A DNA stretch of 48,686 nt from a virus, in IMG/VR virus record IMGVR_UViG_3300048110_000026, positions 1 to 48,686 of that record; one strand, written 5' to 3'. The position numbers and the translations under genes are program-made. Under the pieces are notes generated by a model. It was not told where the DNA came from and made no database searches. It worked only from the letters and a program-made list of their open reading frames with translations. Positions within the stretch are counted from its first letter, which is position 1, and every line of letters starts with the position of its first letter. Positions 6,815 through 14,808 of this stretch are shown here, in pieces.

Positions 6815-7679
6815 TTACAATCTCCGTTACTCTGGGGGTGGATTTAACTTCGGTTAAGTATACAGGGCCTTTAGAGTACATAAAGGTTCGCAATCCTTCA
6901 CCATCATTAGCATCCGCATAACAAGAAAACTTGTGCTTGCAATAGAAACAATTCTTATTTAGTTTCATATTGCCTGACTTACCTTCAGGTACAGGATCGT
7001 AGCACCTTTCAGGGGGTGTGTCAAGCGCAATAGACTCTTTTAAGTTATTTATTTTACTTTTTATGTTTACCTTATCCAGTTCTTCTGGGATGTATAAGGC
7101 AAGCTCACCCGTTTCTTTATTGATTGCTAGGAAACCACCGCCGTCCGTACCTTCAGCGGCCTCATAACCACAAAGCTGGGCGATGTAACCAAAGGGATCA
7201 TCTTCTGCTAGTGTACCATTAGAGAACTTTTGGAAGGCTCTACCTGATGCCGTCTTAATATCTATGACTTCACCATCTATCTTGCAGTCCATGTGGCCTG
7301 TTATCCCTTCAACTGTCACCTCCTTCTGGGCTGAGTTAACCTCATGCCCTGATAGGGTAACCAGAAAAAGTAGTATCTCTTCCAGCAGGTGGCCGTACAT
7401 AAACTTAATGAAGGTGGACGGTGTTATATCAGAAACAGATCCTTGACTTTTGTTTTCAAACCACAATTGTCTAGCGGGTTTACCTACATTAGACATCCGC
7501 AATGTGAACCCGTTGTTACGCTGCTTGGGATTTTTCCACTCATAGAATATATTTTTTATATTATCTCCAAGCTCTTCAATTGCTTCGTCAGGGAAATCAA
7601 TACCCTCATTGTTACAAAGAGGCTCAAGAGTTTTATAAATATCCTGCACTAAAGTGTTTAAATTTTTAGAAGAGTTCAA
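6804..7679 (-). CDS. PD-(D/E)XK exonuclease with four-Cys (Fe-S type) C-terminus
   Basis: A 291-residue nuclease of the RecB/Cas4 type, in the place where T7 has its gene 6 exonuclease. Numbered from the TTG at 7679: His97 and Glu100 in YGHLLEE (motif I), Asp131 in GHMDCKIDG, Asp140 and Lys142 in VIDIKTASG (the D...DxK core), and Gln168/Tyr172 in YIAQLCGY (QxxxY). Cys226, Cys244, Cys247 and Cys253 match the Cys spacing of Cas4/AddB-like iron-sulphur nucleases. The TTG with GGAG six bases upstream is preferred over a TTG at 7709 with no ribosome site. Expected role: 5' end resection for recombination and degradation of host DNA. Confidence 0.85.
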   Translation of the reverse strand: MNSSKNLNTLVQDIYKTLEPLCNNEGIDFPDEAIEELGDNIKNIFYEWKNPKQRNNGFTLRMSNVGKPARQLWFENKSQGSVSDITPSTFIKFMYGHLLEEILLFLVTLSGHEVNSAQKEVTVEGITGHMDCKIDGEVIDIKTASGRAFQKFSNGTLAEDDPFGYIAQLCGYEAAEGTDGGGFLAINKETGELALYIPEELDKVNIKSKINNLKESIALDTPPERCYDPVPEGKSGNMKLNKNCFYCKHKFSCYADANDGEGLRTFMYSKGPVYLTEVKSTPRVTEIVNEL

Positions 7680-8160
7680 GTTGTTCTCCAGCAGGGAATA
7701 GTTTATCAAGTTCAGATACAGCCACAGTAGATCCCATATAGAACCACTCGCCTCTACGACCCCTACCTTCCACAGTCAAAGCCTCATGCGCTTTAGATTC
7801 GGCAGTACGCCTGTCTGCAACCTTATAAGATTTTACAAGTGAGTAGTTCCTATAGGGAGATCCAGTTTGGAATTGTTTTATTCTATCTTCGGCATCAATA
7901 GCCATTCCTACCTTAACCCATCCCGGAAAAGCTGGGTTGTGCATGATATAAATAAAACCACTCTTAACAGTTTCGTATCCTTTTAAAGAACTAAAAGCAG
8001 CGTCACCAAGAGTTTTATATCTTCCCGGCTTGTGCAACGGATGAGACTTTGAAATCTCTTTACCGTTTACCCACATCCTTCGTGCATCCCTAGCCTTAAC
8101 AGTTTCAGGATTGTCTTTGTAGTAATACGGTCTATTTGTTTTAGGATTTATATTAGTCAT
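7666..8160 (-). CDS. GIY-YIG domain protein (T5orf172/MUG113 type)
   Basis: A 164-residue protein. Residues 68-141 hold a GIY-YIG-type fold: GFIYIMHNP (68-76), VKVGMA (82-87), Arg93, then Glu121 in the AESKAHEAL helix and EWFY (138-141), the order found in T5orf172-like proteins. The N-terminal 60 residues are basic and Pro-rich, without a known domain. The ATG at 8160 has GGAG seven bases upstream and is preferred over an ATG 18 bases earlier. It sits between the DNA polymerase and exonuclease genes. It could be a nicking endonuclease, a degenerate homing enzyme or a DNA-binding regulator. Confidence 0.8.
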   Translation of the reverse strand: MTNINPKTNRPYYYKDNPETVKARDARRMWVNGKEISKSHPLHKPGRYKTLGDAAFSSLKGYETVKSGFIYIMHNPAFPGWVKVGMAIDAEDRIKQFQTGSPYRNYSLVKSYKVADRRTAESKAHEALTVEGRGRRGEWFYMGSTVAVSELDKLFPAGEQLELF

Positions 8161-8485
8161 CAGTTTTCTCCAGTACAAACCTAGTTATAAAATCAACAAT
8201 TCCTTTAGAGCGGTAGTGTTTATCTGGACGATGGCCTTTATAATAACGTGCCCACCTTCCAGTAGTATAATAGTAATAATAAGTTCTACTTTCGTGATAA
8301 ACCCAAAGCATGTTTGCCCTTATTTCAATATCGTATTTGATATTTTTTAAGTCTAAATAATCTTTAACATATTCAAGCGACTGTTCGGTATCGTGCCTAA
8401 AAGATACGCTACCATCAGCATACTTACCGTTAAACTTATATTTATATTCTTTATCAGTGTGTTTCTGACCAGTTGCTTCCGACAT
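8153..8485 (-). CDS. Hypothetical protein after DNA polymerase
   Basis: A 110-residue Tyr-rich protein (YYYYYTTGRWARYYKG), not recognised. There is a beta-like start (YKYKFNGKYADGSVSFRH) and a helix near SLEYVKDYLDLKNIKY. A clear GGAG site lies eight bases before the ATG. It overlaps the DNA polymerase 3' end by 32 bases and the GIY-YIG gene by 8 bases, so it is co-expressed with the replication genes. Confidence 0.75.
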   Translation of the reverse strand: MSEATGQKHTDKEYKYKFNGKYADGSVSFRHDTEQSLEYVKDYLDLKNIKYDIEIRANMLWVYHESRTYYYYYTTGRWARYYKGHRPDKHYRSKGIVDFITRFVLEKTDD

Positions 8486-10196
8486 TATATTCTCCGTCCA
8501 GTGGGCAGTTTAAATTAAGTTCAATACCTGCTTGAATGATTGCTTCAACACCAAGCTTGCCTACAGTGTCAGCACTCATTTGTGCTGTCTCAACCTGCCA
8601 TTCATCATGCACGTTAGCTACAAACTCAGCAGGTAGATCTTTTATTTTCTCATTGAAAATTACAAGGGCCTTCTTCATTACGATAGCACCAGCACTCTGG
8701 AGCAAGCTATTCAGCGCAGCATGTTTAGACCTGATGAATATCTTACGTCCATCCAAACCTTTTAAGTATCCCTTTGCTGCTGCTCTTTCAACTTTATCTG
8801 TAAGAGTTCTGAATGATGGAAGATTATCGAAGAAAGATTTTCTAAGTTTGCCACCAAGCTTCGCACCTCCGCCAGCCACACTTCCAAGTTTCTCATTTCC
8901 TGCCCCGTACAAGAGGGCGTAGATGAAAGTTTTAGCCTGACTTCTTGATTCAAGTCCCGCAGATCTTTGGTTAGCTGTGTGGACATCTCCGTTAACGATT
9001 TCATTAGTATAGTCCTCATCATTAAGATAGTGTGCAAGCATTCTCAACTCAAGGCCGCTGGCATCGATACCAACTAGCTTGTGTTGTTTAGGTACAGTCC
9101 AGCAAGATCTACAGTCTGCCCCGTATGGTGAGTTACTGCTTGGAACCTGTGCCAAGTTAGGACTGTTATGGGTCATGCGTCCTGTAATAGTACCGTTACT
9201 GTTTACAAAACCTTTTACCCTGTCGTTGTTATCGGCGCTCTTTAGCCATGATTCAACTTGAGCAACCCTTTTCTGATACATGAGATAGTCAGCAATAAGC
9301 TTGGCTTCAGGAATATCTTTTACTTTAGAAAGTATTTTTTCATCTACTTGTGGTTGACCAGTAGGTGTAAATACTTTTGGCTTCCAACCAAACTGAATAA
9401 GATATTCACCTATCTGTTTACGTGAACCCAAGTTAAAGTCTGTTACCTGAACCCTTGCAACTTTCTTATTAGTTTTCAAAGCTTCAAATTCATCTTCAGT
9501 AAGCCTTGTGTTCTTACCGAAGTTTGTAGTAGCTGACTTAGATAGTGTACCATCTTTCTTGTACTGTGGGTACAACCACATGGTTTCTTCTTTGGGTTTA
9601 AATCTTTCATGTACCGTAGTTACTACATCATCCATCTTACTGGATATTTCAGATAGTAATGCAGAAGCTTTATCAACATCAAGAAGGAACCCCTTCTCTC
9701 GCTGGGCGCAGATTATCTTGTAAGTCTCCATCTCAATGTTTACACACTCAGGAGAGAACCCTTTGCTTTCTTTCTTCAGTGCATCAAAGACTTCTTTGTT
9801 CAACCGCACATCTTGCATACAGTAGTCCATCATCTCTTGACTGAAGCTATCGTAATCTTCAAACTCAATCTTAGGACAGCCTAGTGCATAGCCCCACCGC
9901 TCAAGCCCATGATTACCTTCACGCACCGGATTAAATAATCTTGAAAGCACAAGGGTATCTACGAGGATCTTATCAGTAAGATCAACTCCCGATATATTCT
10001 TAAGTACAGGTACATCGAAGCCTATGATGTTGTGGCCTATCAGCTTGTCAGCGGAGGATAAAAGTTTATACCCTTCTTCAAGATCACTGGGGCCGTACTT
10101 GTACTCTTCACCTGTGTCAATATCTACTGCACATATACACCATATTTTAGTTGCGGGAATCGGATCAGTTTCAATATCAAAAACTAATTGTTTCAA
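8454..10196 (-). CDS. Family A DNA polymerase with 3'-5' exonuclease
   Basis: Replicative polymerase of T7 gp5 type, 580 residues (T7: 704). Exonuclease motifs: D7-I-E9 (Exo I), Asn56/Asp61 in GHNIIGFD (Exo II), Tyr125 to Asp129 in YCMQD (Exo III). Polymerase motifs: Asp378 in GIDASGLELR (A), Arg418/Lys422/Tyr426 in RSQAKTFIYALLYG (B), and H530-D531-E in NVHDEW (C). The position matching E. coli Phe762 is Tyr, the residue typical of lytic T7-like phages. The start is TTG, overlapping the helicase stop (ttga); it places the DIE motif at residues 7-9 as usual, and there is no in-frame ATG nearby. Processivity factor is unknown. Confidence 0.96.
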   Translation of the reverse strand: MKQLVFDIETDPIPATKIWCICAVDIDTGEEYKYGPSDLEEGYKLLSSADKLIGHNIIGFDVPVLKNISGVDLTDKILVDTLVLSRLFNPVREGNHGLERWGYALGCPKIEFEDYDSFSQEMMDYCMQDVRLNKEVFDALKKESKGFSPECVNIEMETYKIICAQREKGFLLDVDKASALLSEISSKMDDVVTTVHERFKPKEETMWLYPQYKKDGTLSKSATTNFGKNTRLTEDEFEALKTNKKVARVQVTDFNLGSRKQIGEYLIQFGWKPKVFTPTGQPQVDEKILSKVKDIPEAKLIADYLMYQKRVAQVESWLKSADNNDRVKGFVNSNGTITGRMTHNSPNLAQVPSSNSPYGADCRSCWTVPKQHKLVGIDASGLELRMLAHYLNDEDYTNEIVNGDVHTANQRSAGLESRSQAKTFIYALLYGAGNEKLGSVAGGGAKLGGKLRKSFFDNLPSFRTLTDKVERAAAKGYLKGLDGRKIFIRSKHAALNSLLQSAGAIVMKKALVIFNEKIKDLPAEFVANVHDEWQVETAQMSADTVGKLGVEAIIQAGIELNLNCPLDGEYNVGSNWSETH

Positions 10197-11839
10197 AGTT
10201 CTATTTCCTCACCTGTTTCTTCTTCTACAAATATTTCATTGAGTCTACCAGTATCCTTGTCATAAAGCAAGTGCCCTGCCAAACCAACTTCTCCAGTATA
10301 GCGAGACTTCAAGATACGCATACGGGTTGTTGAAGCCTCAATCGGATCATCAGATTGTTGGTTACGCTCAAGTGCAATCACGCAGTCTGATATTTGACCA
10401 ATACCATTGGAGCCTCTTAGGTGTGACAGCGATACTTCAACACCATTCTCATGGCCCTTGTTACCATCGACACGGCGTAAGTGAGACACAAGCATCATAC
10501 CTACACCAGTTTCCTCGACCAAGGATCGAAGTCTAGTCATGATATTGTCAATAGCCCTGCGCTCATCACCCTCACCCATAGCGGATGTCATCATACCCAA
10601 GTGATCTATTACAACCCACTTACAGTCTAGACCAATAATCATGTAGCGAAGTTTAGAAAACAATTCTTCTACATCCTGCACTCCAAGGTGGGAATGTACG
10701 ATTAAGCGGTGAGCATTTTCCTTATCGTGTAATTTATCAAAGTATCCTGATAGTTCTCCAGCAGGTAGCTCATCTCTAATTTGTTTTATGTACAAACGCT
10801 TGTTTGCCTCAATAGAAAGTAAGCCATACACTGTACGCTTCCAGTTCTCCTCAAGGGCAAGGATACCTACATTATCATTGGTTGTCTTCAGTAGCCAATG
10901 CTCAAGCTCTCTGGTTACACTAGACTTACCTAAGCCTGATCCACCTGTCCAAGTGACTAGCTCACCCTGACGGATACCGAATAGTTTTTCATTCAAGCCA
11001 ACCCAAGGGTATGGGATAGATTCTTTCTCATCATTCTGGAAGAACTCTTCCTTCATCTCAGTGATATCAAGGACACCGGCAGGTGTATAAGTCTTAGCTG
11101 CCCACCAAGCAGCCATGAAAGCAGCGCCACGATTGTTGCGAAGCATATCATTAGGATCTTTGAACTCGTCAGGTAGGTGGACTACTTTACTTTTGCCCGG
11201 CTTGAATAGCCTTGCTACCTTTTGTGCTGCGTCTTTACCTGCTTTGTCGTTATCAAAACAAATAACCACATTGTCGAAGGACTCCAGAAACTCTAGGTTT
11301 TCTTTGACATCTTTAACTCCACCACCAGCACCGTTCTTAACAGATACTACGGGCCACTTGGAACCCATCATTTCGTATGTCGCCATAGCATCACACTCAC
11401 CTTCTGTGATAGTAATAAATTTACCACCCGTCTGACATATCTGCTGACCAAACAACATTGTACCTTTAGGAGAGCCTCGCCATGAGAAGTCTTTGGAGGT
11501 ACAGTCCCTGACTTTGGTGCCAACTATTTCATTGGCAATGTAGTAAGGGTACATATGAGAATGAATTGAACCGTCAGATTTTGCTGTAGTTTTAACTCCA
11601 AATTTCTTAGCAGTCTCAAGGGAGATGCCGCGATCTGTTAATGCAGTAAATGAACCTTCGTTATTGTTCATTGAATTATTTTTGTAAGTCTTAAAATCTT
11701 CCACGTTTTCCTCTGGGTTGGCGTAGTCAGGTATACGTTCATAGCAACTGAAGCAGTAAGCAGAACCGTCTGCATTAATACTAGCAGCATCACTACTGTC
11801 ACATAAAGGACAAGGTTGATGAAACTTTACAAATGCCAT
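10193..11839 (-). CDS. Primase-helicase (T7 gp4 type)
   Basis: A 548-residue bifunctional replication protein. N-terminal zinc-binding domain: Cys10, Cys13, Cys29, Cys32 (CPLC and CFSC). TOPRIM primase: Glu146 in TEGECDAM and D196-N-D198 in CFDNDKAG. RecA-like DnaB-family helicase: Walker A GGSGLGKSS (299-307), catalytic Glu in LALEEN (about 330), Walker B VVIDHLGMM (about 410-418), and LVSHLRR (motif H3). It unwinds DNA ahead of the polymerase and makes primers. Followed by the polymerase with a four-base overlap; preceded by a probable attenuating terminator at 11856-11883. Confidence 0.96.
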   Translation of the reverse strand: MAFVKFHQPCPLCDSSDAASINADGSAYCFSCYERIPDYANPEENVEDFKTYKNNSMNNNEGSFTALTDRGISLETAKKFGVKTTAKSDGSIHSHMYPYYIANEIVGTKVRDCTSKDFSWRGSPKGTMLFGQQICQTGGKFITITEGECDAMATYEMMGSKWPVVSVKNGAGGGVKDVKENLEFLESFDNVVICFDNDKAGKDAAQKVARLFKPGKSKVVHLPDEFKDPNDMLRNNRGAAFMAAWWAAKTYTPAGVLDITEMKEEFFQNDEKESIPYPWVGLNEKLFGIRQGELVTWTGGSGLGKSSVTRELEHWLLKTTNDNVGILALEENWKRTVYGLLSIEANKRLYIKQIRDELPAGELSGYFDKLHDKENAHRLIVHSHLGVQDVEELFSKLRYMIIGLDCKWVVIDHLGMMTSAMGEGDERRAIDNIMTRLRSLVEETGVGMMLVSHLRRVDGNKGHENGVEVSLSHLRGSNGIGQISDCVIALERNQQSDDPIEASTTRMRILKSRYTGEVGLAGHLLYDKDTGRLNEIFVEEETGEEIEL

Positions 11840-11855
11840 TAATTATCTCCACATA

Positions 11856-11883
11856 AAAAGAAGGGGCCTTTTACAGCCCCTTT
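11856..11883 (-). terminator. Terminator or attenuator before the helicase gene
   Basis: On the minus strand a hairpin AAGGGGC / GCCCCTT with an eight-base loop is followed by CTTTTT. It lies between the small gene ending at 11887 and the helicase start at 11839, inside the replication operon. It probably lowers helicase and polymerase expression relative to SSB. The same hairpin read on the plus strand is followed only by TTT. Confidence 0.65.
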
Positions 11884-11886
11884 AAC

Positions 11887-12117
11887 TTAGTCAATACCTT
11901 CAAGAGTTTCTTGCTCAGGTTCGTTGAGTATCTCCTCTAACTCCCTAGAAAGCGTTATCTCTGCGGCCTGAAGCACAGCCAATCTAGACTGTAATTCTGA
12001 AGCTTCTTCACGGACTGTCCGAATGAGTCCAACAAGAGCTTGCCCACGATCAGAAAGATCGGAAACATTATACTCTTTATCCTCGAAAGTCACAGTGCTT
12101 TTAACTTCGTCACTCAT
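11887..12117 (-). CDS. Small acidic coiled-coil protein
   Basis: A 76-residue acidic protein: a short beta-like start (STVTFEDKEYNVSDLSDRG), then one long helix with heptads (LIRTVREEASELQSRLAVL and onwards to LSRELEEIL) and an acidic tail. The pattern 'F.DKEYNV.DLSD...L..L....A.L..LQ.AL..L' is shared by small phage and cyanophage proteins of unknown function. Its ATG overlaps the SSB stop (atga). Confidence 0.75.
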   Translation of the reverse strand: MSDEVKSTVTFEDKEYNVSDLSDRGQALVGLIRTVREEASELQSRLAVLQAAEITLSRELEEILNEPEQETLEGID

Positions 12118-12539
12118 AGTTCTAAGTTCTCCTCTTCATCATCTTCAATATCAAACTCACCACCATCGACTGAATAACTTACAAGATCAATAACCTGCAT
12201 TGCTTGAAAGTCTAGTCCACGATAGACGGTTCCACTACGGTTAACTTCCCAAGGCTTGTATTGTACTTTAACCTTCGAGCCGTTACCAACCTTGCAATCC
12301 ATAGGATTCTTTTGTCGGTCAAGCAACTTAGGTGCTGATCTTACCATACCATTAGGGCCGTTGACCTTCCGCTTGATTACGACAGTCGGGCCTTCTTCCT
12401 TATCTACCACCTTGATTCCCTGCGCTCTCATCTCGTCAGCTTTTTCATCAGTGACTACAAGATTCACAGTATAGCAAGGCTCGTAAGTAGTATTAGGGGA
12501 AGTGACACTAGCCCAATAAGCGATGCCTTCAATAACCAT
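12114..12539 (-). CDS. Single-stranded DNA-binding protein (T7 gp2.5 role)
   Basis: A 141-residue protein from the ATG at 12539, chosen for its GGAG site and because it lies just after a promoter; an upstream extension would run into the previous gene. It has an OB-fold-like beta-rich body (GIAYWASVTSP, YTVNLVVTDE, TVVIKRKVNG, SKVKVQYKPWEV) and a strongly acidic C-terminal tail (FDIEDDEEENLEL), the hallmark of phage SSBs that dock to polymerase and helicase. It stands immediately upstream of the helicase-polymerase genes, as in T7. The family is assigned by architecture and position, since SSB sequence conservation is low. Confidence 0.8.
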   Translation of the reverse strand: MVIEGIAYWASVTSPNTTYEPCYTVNLVVTDEKADEMRAQGIKVVDKEEGPTVVIKRKVNGPNGMVRSAPKLLDRQKNPMDCKVGNGSKVKVQYKPWEVNRSGTVYRGLDFQAMQVIDLVSYSVDGGEFDIEDDEEENLEL

Positions 12540-12570
12540 ATTTAATACTCCGTTGTTTTTTGGTTTGCGA

Positions 12571-12599
12571 ACTTTAACATGATCCCCAAGGTGTGTCAA
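12571..12599 (-). promoter_or_regulatory. Predicted sigma70 promoter for ssb and replication genes
   Basis: Minus strand TTGACA (12599-12594), a 17-base spacer, and TAAAGT (12576-12571). The expected start is near 12564, about 25 bases before the ssb ATG. The -35 element overlaps the stop of the upstream gene, so this is an internal operon promoter that can raise SSB output. Confidence 0.65.
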
Positions 12600-12874
12600 G
12601 CGTAATCGCTTTCCCACCGTAAAGATCTTTTCTTTTTACCTCTACTTGCATGGCACTTAGCAGCGTACCAATAAAGTTTATTTAATTCCTCCTTTAAGGT
12701 TCTAATAGTTAAATTAATTTTACCTCTACCAAACATTGGCGTTACTGTACACTTCTTACTTCCAACTTTAATTGTACACATGCGCCATCCGTCAAGATAA
12801 TACCAAGTCTTAAACTCATCGCTGCGCTTAGGGTTAAGCAAGAAACTTTTAAGTTCTAATATATCTTCTACCAT
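12596..12874 (-). CDS. Small basic hypothetical protein
   Basis: A 92-residue basic protein, not recognised. The middle is beta-like (MCTIKVGSKKCTVTPMFGRG) and the end is basic (SRGKKKRSLRWESDY). Three Cys are present but not as a CxxC pair. Its ATG overlaps the end of the previous gene by 7 bases, and the ssb promoter overlaps its stop. Confidence 0.7.
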   Translation of the reverse strand: MVEDILELKSFLLNPKRSDEFKTWYYLDGWRMCTIKVGSKKCTVTPMFGRGKINLTIRTLKEELNKLYWYAAKCHASRGKKKRSLRWESDYA

Positions 12875-13092
12875 TCACCTAGCCTTTCAATAAATTCAGA
12901 GAACATAATAGAAAGGTCGCCATCTTTAATTTTCCAGCAACCTACTTCAGAGCAGCGTTCTTCTACAAAAGAAATAAAACGATGTTTAATTCTGTCTGAA
13001 GGTGGACTAGCCCCGACTCGCAGTGCAAATAACTGGCACCACCAATCATCTATTTCACTACAAAATTCTTCTCTTGGATCAGTAGCACTCAT
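12868..13092 (-). CDS. Small hypothetical protein
   Basis: A 74-residue protein with several Trp and Cys (EIDDWWCQLFALRVG, EERCSEVGCWKI). Not recognised. Overlaps the previous gene by 14 bases and the next by 7, so it belongs to the dense small-gene run upstream of ssb. Confidence 0.65.
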   Translation of the reverse strand: MSATDPREEFCSEIDDWWCQLFALRVGASPPSDRIKHRFISFVEERCSEVGCWKIKDGDLSIMFSEFIERLGEW

Positions 13093-13270
13093 TCAAAGAC
13101 TCCCATTGTATTTGTAAATAAACTCTAGCAAAATTGACTGTGAATTCCTCACCATGTTCAAGCATTAAATGCTGTGCATGGGCTTTCATTTCATCACTAG
13201 GTTCTTCAAAGCCGCAATACGCACTGGAATAATACAGTATATGGTTACACATATCAATTACATTTTGCAT
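13079..13270 (-). CDS. Small hypothetical protein
   Basis: A 63-residue helical protein, not recognised (HILYYSSAYCGF, EMKAHAQHLMLEHGEEF). The start shares one base with the preceding stop (taatg). It is Met/His-rich, with two Cys near the N-terminus and one near the end. Confidence 0.65.
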   Translation of the reverse strand: MQNVIDMCNHILYYSSAYCGFEEPSDEMKAHAQHLMLEHGEEFTVNFARVYLQIQWESLNECY

Positions 13271-13494
13271 TATCTACACCCTGCTCTTCTTACAATACCT
13301 GCCACCAAGCGGCGAGGTCTACCAACTTTAGCAGCAATCTCATCAAAGTCAAGACCCCTCCGATGCAAGCGTATAGATTCTACTACATGCGGGGAAGGGG
13401 TTTCAACAGCGCCAGCAGGCCAGTTTCTTTCAGGAAACATTTTATCTAGCGCATCGTGCTGACACTTGATAGCTTTATAAAATAAATTATGCAT
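13270..13494 (-). CDS. Small helix-turn-helix protein
   Basis: A 74-residue protein from the ATG at 13494 (GGAG six bases upstream, 8-base overlap with the previous gene). The C-terminal half reads VVESIRLHRRGLDFDEIAAKVGRPRRLVAGIVRRAGC. It has the shape of a resolvase- or sigma-like helix-turn-helix: helix, FDEIAAKVG turn, recognition helix. A role in binding DNA, for example as a small phage regulator, is inferred. The N-terminal 35 residues are not recognised. A longer frame upstream is rejected because it lies within the preceding gene. Confidence 0.7.
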   Translation of the reverse strand: MHNLFYKAIKCQHDALDKMFPERNWPAGAVETPSPHVVESIRLHRRGLDFDEIAAKVGRPRRLVAGIVRRAGCR

Positions 13495-13948
13495 ACTTAA
13501 CTCCCATCCAGCGCATGTCGATAGCCTTTGGTTTGTAATTAAAATAATACTCAGTATACCCAGCCAGTGAAGTCTCACGCTTACACTCATCTGGCATACA
13601 CTGGGGTGGATCAGTCCATTCAATATCTGGCACAGCTTCAGGAGGATTCTTGAGAGCTTCGGCGCACTTAGTGATAGTCATATGTACTTTACCATAACGC
13701 TCAGTATATTCCTTACCTAAAGCCATCATGTGATCCCAGAGCCACTGATAATGTTTCTTGTTAGTGCGAGTCCATACAGTGCTGGGATGATTCTTATGGG
13801 CCAGCTTGTAAGGTACATTACCGTCACCCTCAACATGGTGAGCAGCGCAAAGCATCTGTGCAGATTCTAAAATCATTTTAACTACATGCTTATCGCACTG
13901 CATTTGTGCAGCCTTGACAGGGCAGGTGTCAATATAAAATATGTTCAT
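13487..13948 (-). CDS. Conserved phage protein with CDKHVVKMILES motif
   Basis: A 153-residue protein. It starts MNIFYIDTCPVKAAQM, continues with CDKHVVKMILESAQML, then HKNHPSTVWTR, WLWDHMMALGKEYTERYGK and PPQCMPDECK. I recognise this as a widespread phage family, usually annotated hypothetical. The invariant-looking Asp, Cys, His and Lys in CDKHVVK and the HKNHPS segment could form an active or metal-binding site, but no activity is established to my knowledge. Overlaps the upstream gene by ATGA. Confidence 0.8.
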   Translation of the reverse strand: MNIFYIDTCPVKAAQMQCDKHVVKMILESAQMLCAAHHVEGDGNVPYKLAHKNHPSTVWTRTNKKHYQWLWDHMMALGKEYTERYGKVHMTITKCAEALKNPPEAVPDIEWTDPPQCMPDECKRETSLAGYTEYYFNYKPKAIDMRWMGVKYA

Positions 13949-14229
13949 GCAGTTTCCTTATTCCAAAGAAGATCATTGTGTAAACCCATCAAGGCAGTCC
14001 TAGCATCTATAAGTCTACTATGTTGTGGGCTTACATGTCTATGAGATTCAGTAAGATTTATTTCGTTATCTAGAGTTTTTACACGCTTAAGTAGTACGTC
14101 TTTAACCTCAGAAGAGACAAGCTCACGCAAGTTACTTTTAAACTGCTCTACATTACCATTAAGTATGATAGCCTCACGACTCTCAGAGTGAATTAAAAAA
14201 TGATCTACAAACAAATCTATTTTATCCAA
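13945..14229 (-). CDS. Hypothetical protein
   Basis: A 94-residue, mostly helical protein, not recognised. The charged segment FKSNLRELVSSEVKDVLLKR and a later His-rich stretch (SHRHVSPQHSR) stand out; the latter could bind metal but has no known motif. Overlaps both neighbours. Confidence 0.65.
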   Translation of the reverse strand: MDKIDLFVDHFLIHSESREAIILNGNVEQFKSNLRELVSSEVKDVLLKRVKTLDNEINLTESHRHVSPQHSRLIDARTALMGLHNDLLWNKETA

Positions 14230-14455
14230 CGGTCACAACCTCCAACTCAGTTTCAATCCAAACCTTAGCGCCACAGGGCAGCGGGTTATCAGGGCAGTAG
14301 TAAACACTTACCAGTGGCTTACCTTCAGAGTCTACAACAGCGGCATGATTAGCCTTTCTATTTTGTTTGTAGTCCTTTACAGTAATCACTGGCAACTCAG
14401 CGCCTTTAGCATTAGCCTTGATGTTATGTTGATTGACATGGATTCTAGTTTTCAT
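14222..14455 (-). CDS. Conserved small phage protein
   Basis: A 77-residue protein with the recurrent phage pattern TRIHVNQHNIKAN, PVITVKDYKQNRKAN, then VYYCPDNPLPCGAKVWIETE. I recall near-identical motif strings in many tailed phages, always without a function. It is probably a small beta-rich fold (single domain, two Cys). Overlaps both neighbours by 8-11 bases. Confidence 0.8.
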   Translation of the reverse strand: MKTRIHVNQHNIKANAKGAELPVITVKDYKQNRKANHAAVVDSEGKPLVSVYYCPDNPLPCGAKVWIETELEVVTVG

Positions 14456-14741
14456 TATCAGTATCCTGAGAGAAAGATTTAAACATTTTATAAATAAACT
14501 GTAGATCCGAAAGGGCTATGTCGCAGTAGGTACAATCAATTAATTGAAATTTAATTCCAGACTCATCAAAAATCTCACAAGGGGTAGAGAATAAAGCACA
14601 ACCATCATCAGAATCAAAATAAAGGACATGTAAATCGTCACCACCTAGAGCAGTATGTACACTAGGCTCACTAAGATTAAACCGAAAATCACGGTAACCC
14701 TTTTCAGTAATACCAAACAAACTTTCAATTCTTCTATCCAT
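14445..14741 (-). CDS. Hypothetical protein
   Basis: A 98-residue acidic protein, not recognised. Five Cys are spread along it (DDGCALFSTPCEIF, DCTYCDIA), of which CTYC is a CxxC pair. A structural metal site is possible but there is no match to a known ribbon. It is followed by the small-gene run toward ssb, and 67 bases separate it from the DUF932 gene. Confidence 0.65.
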   Translation of the reverse strand: MDRRIESLFGITEKGYRDFRFNLSEPSVHTALGGDDLHVLYFDSDDGCALFSTPCEIFDESGIKFQLIDCTYCDIALSDLQFIYKMFKSFSQDTDNEN

Positions 14742-14808
14742 ATCAGTCTTCCATTACCGGGGGTTTTATTAAGTGAGCAGTTTAACACCATACTCAGGGT
14801 GTCAGGAG

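Noticed and set aside
12540-12617. An N-terminal extension of the SSB gene
   Set aside because: It contains the predicted promoter and transcription start and overlaps the previous gene; the ATG at 12539 has GGAG at good spacing.
13495-13623. An extended start for the small helix-turn-helix protein
   Set aside because: The extension is another frame of the upstream gene with no ribosome site.
14742-14808. Hairpin (ACACC/GGTGT) after the DUF932 gene as a terminator
   Set aside because: The stem is only five pairs and no U-run follows.
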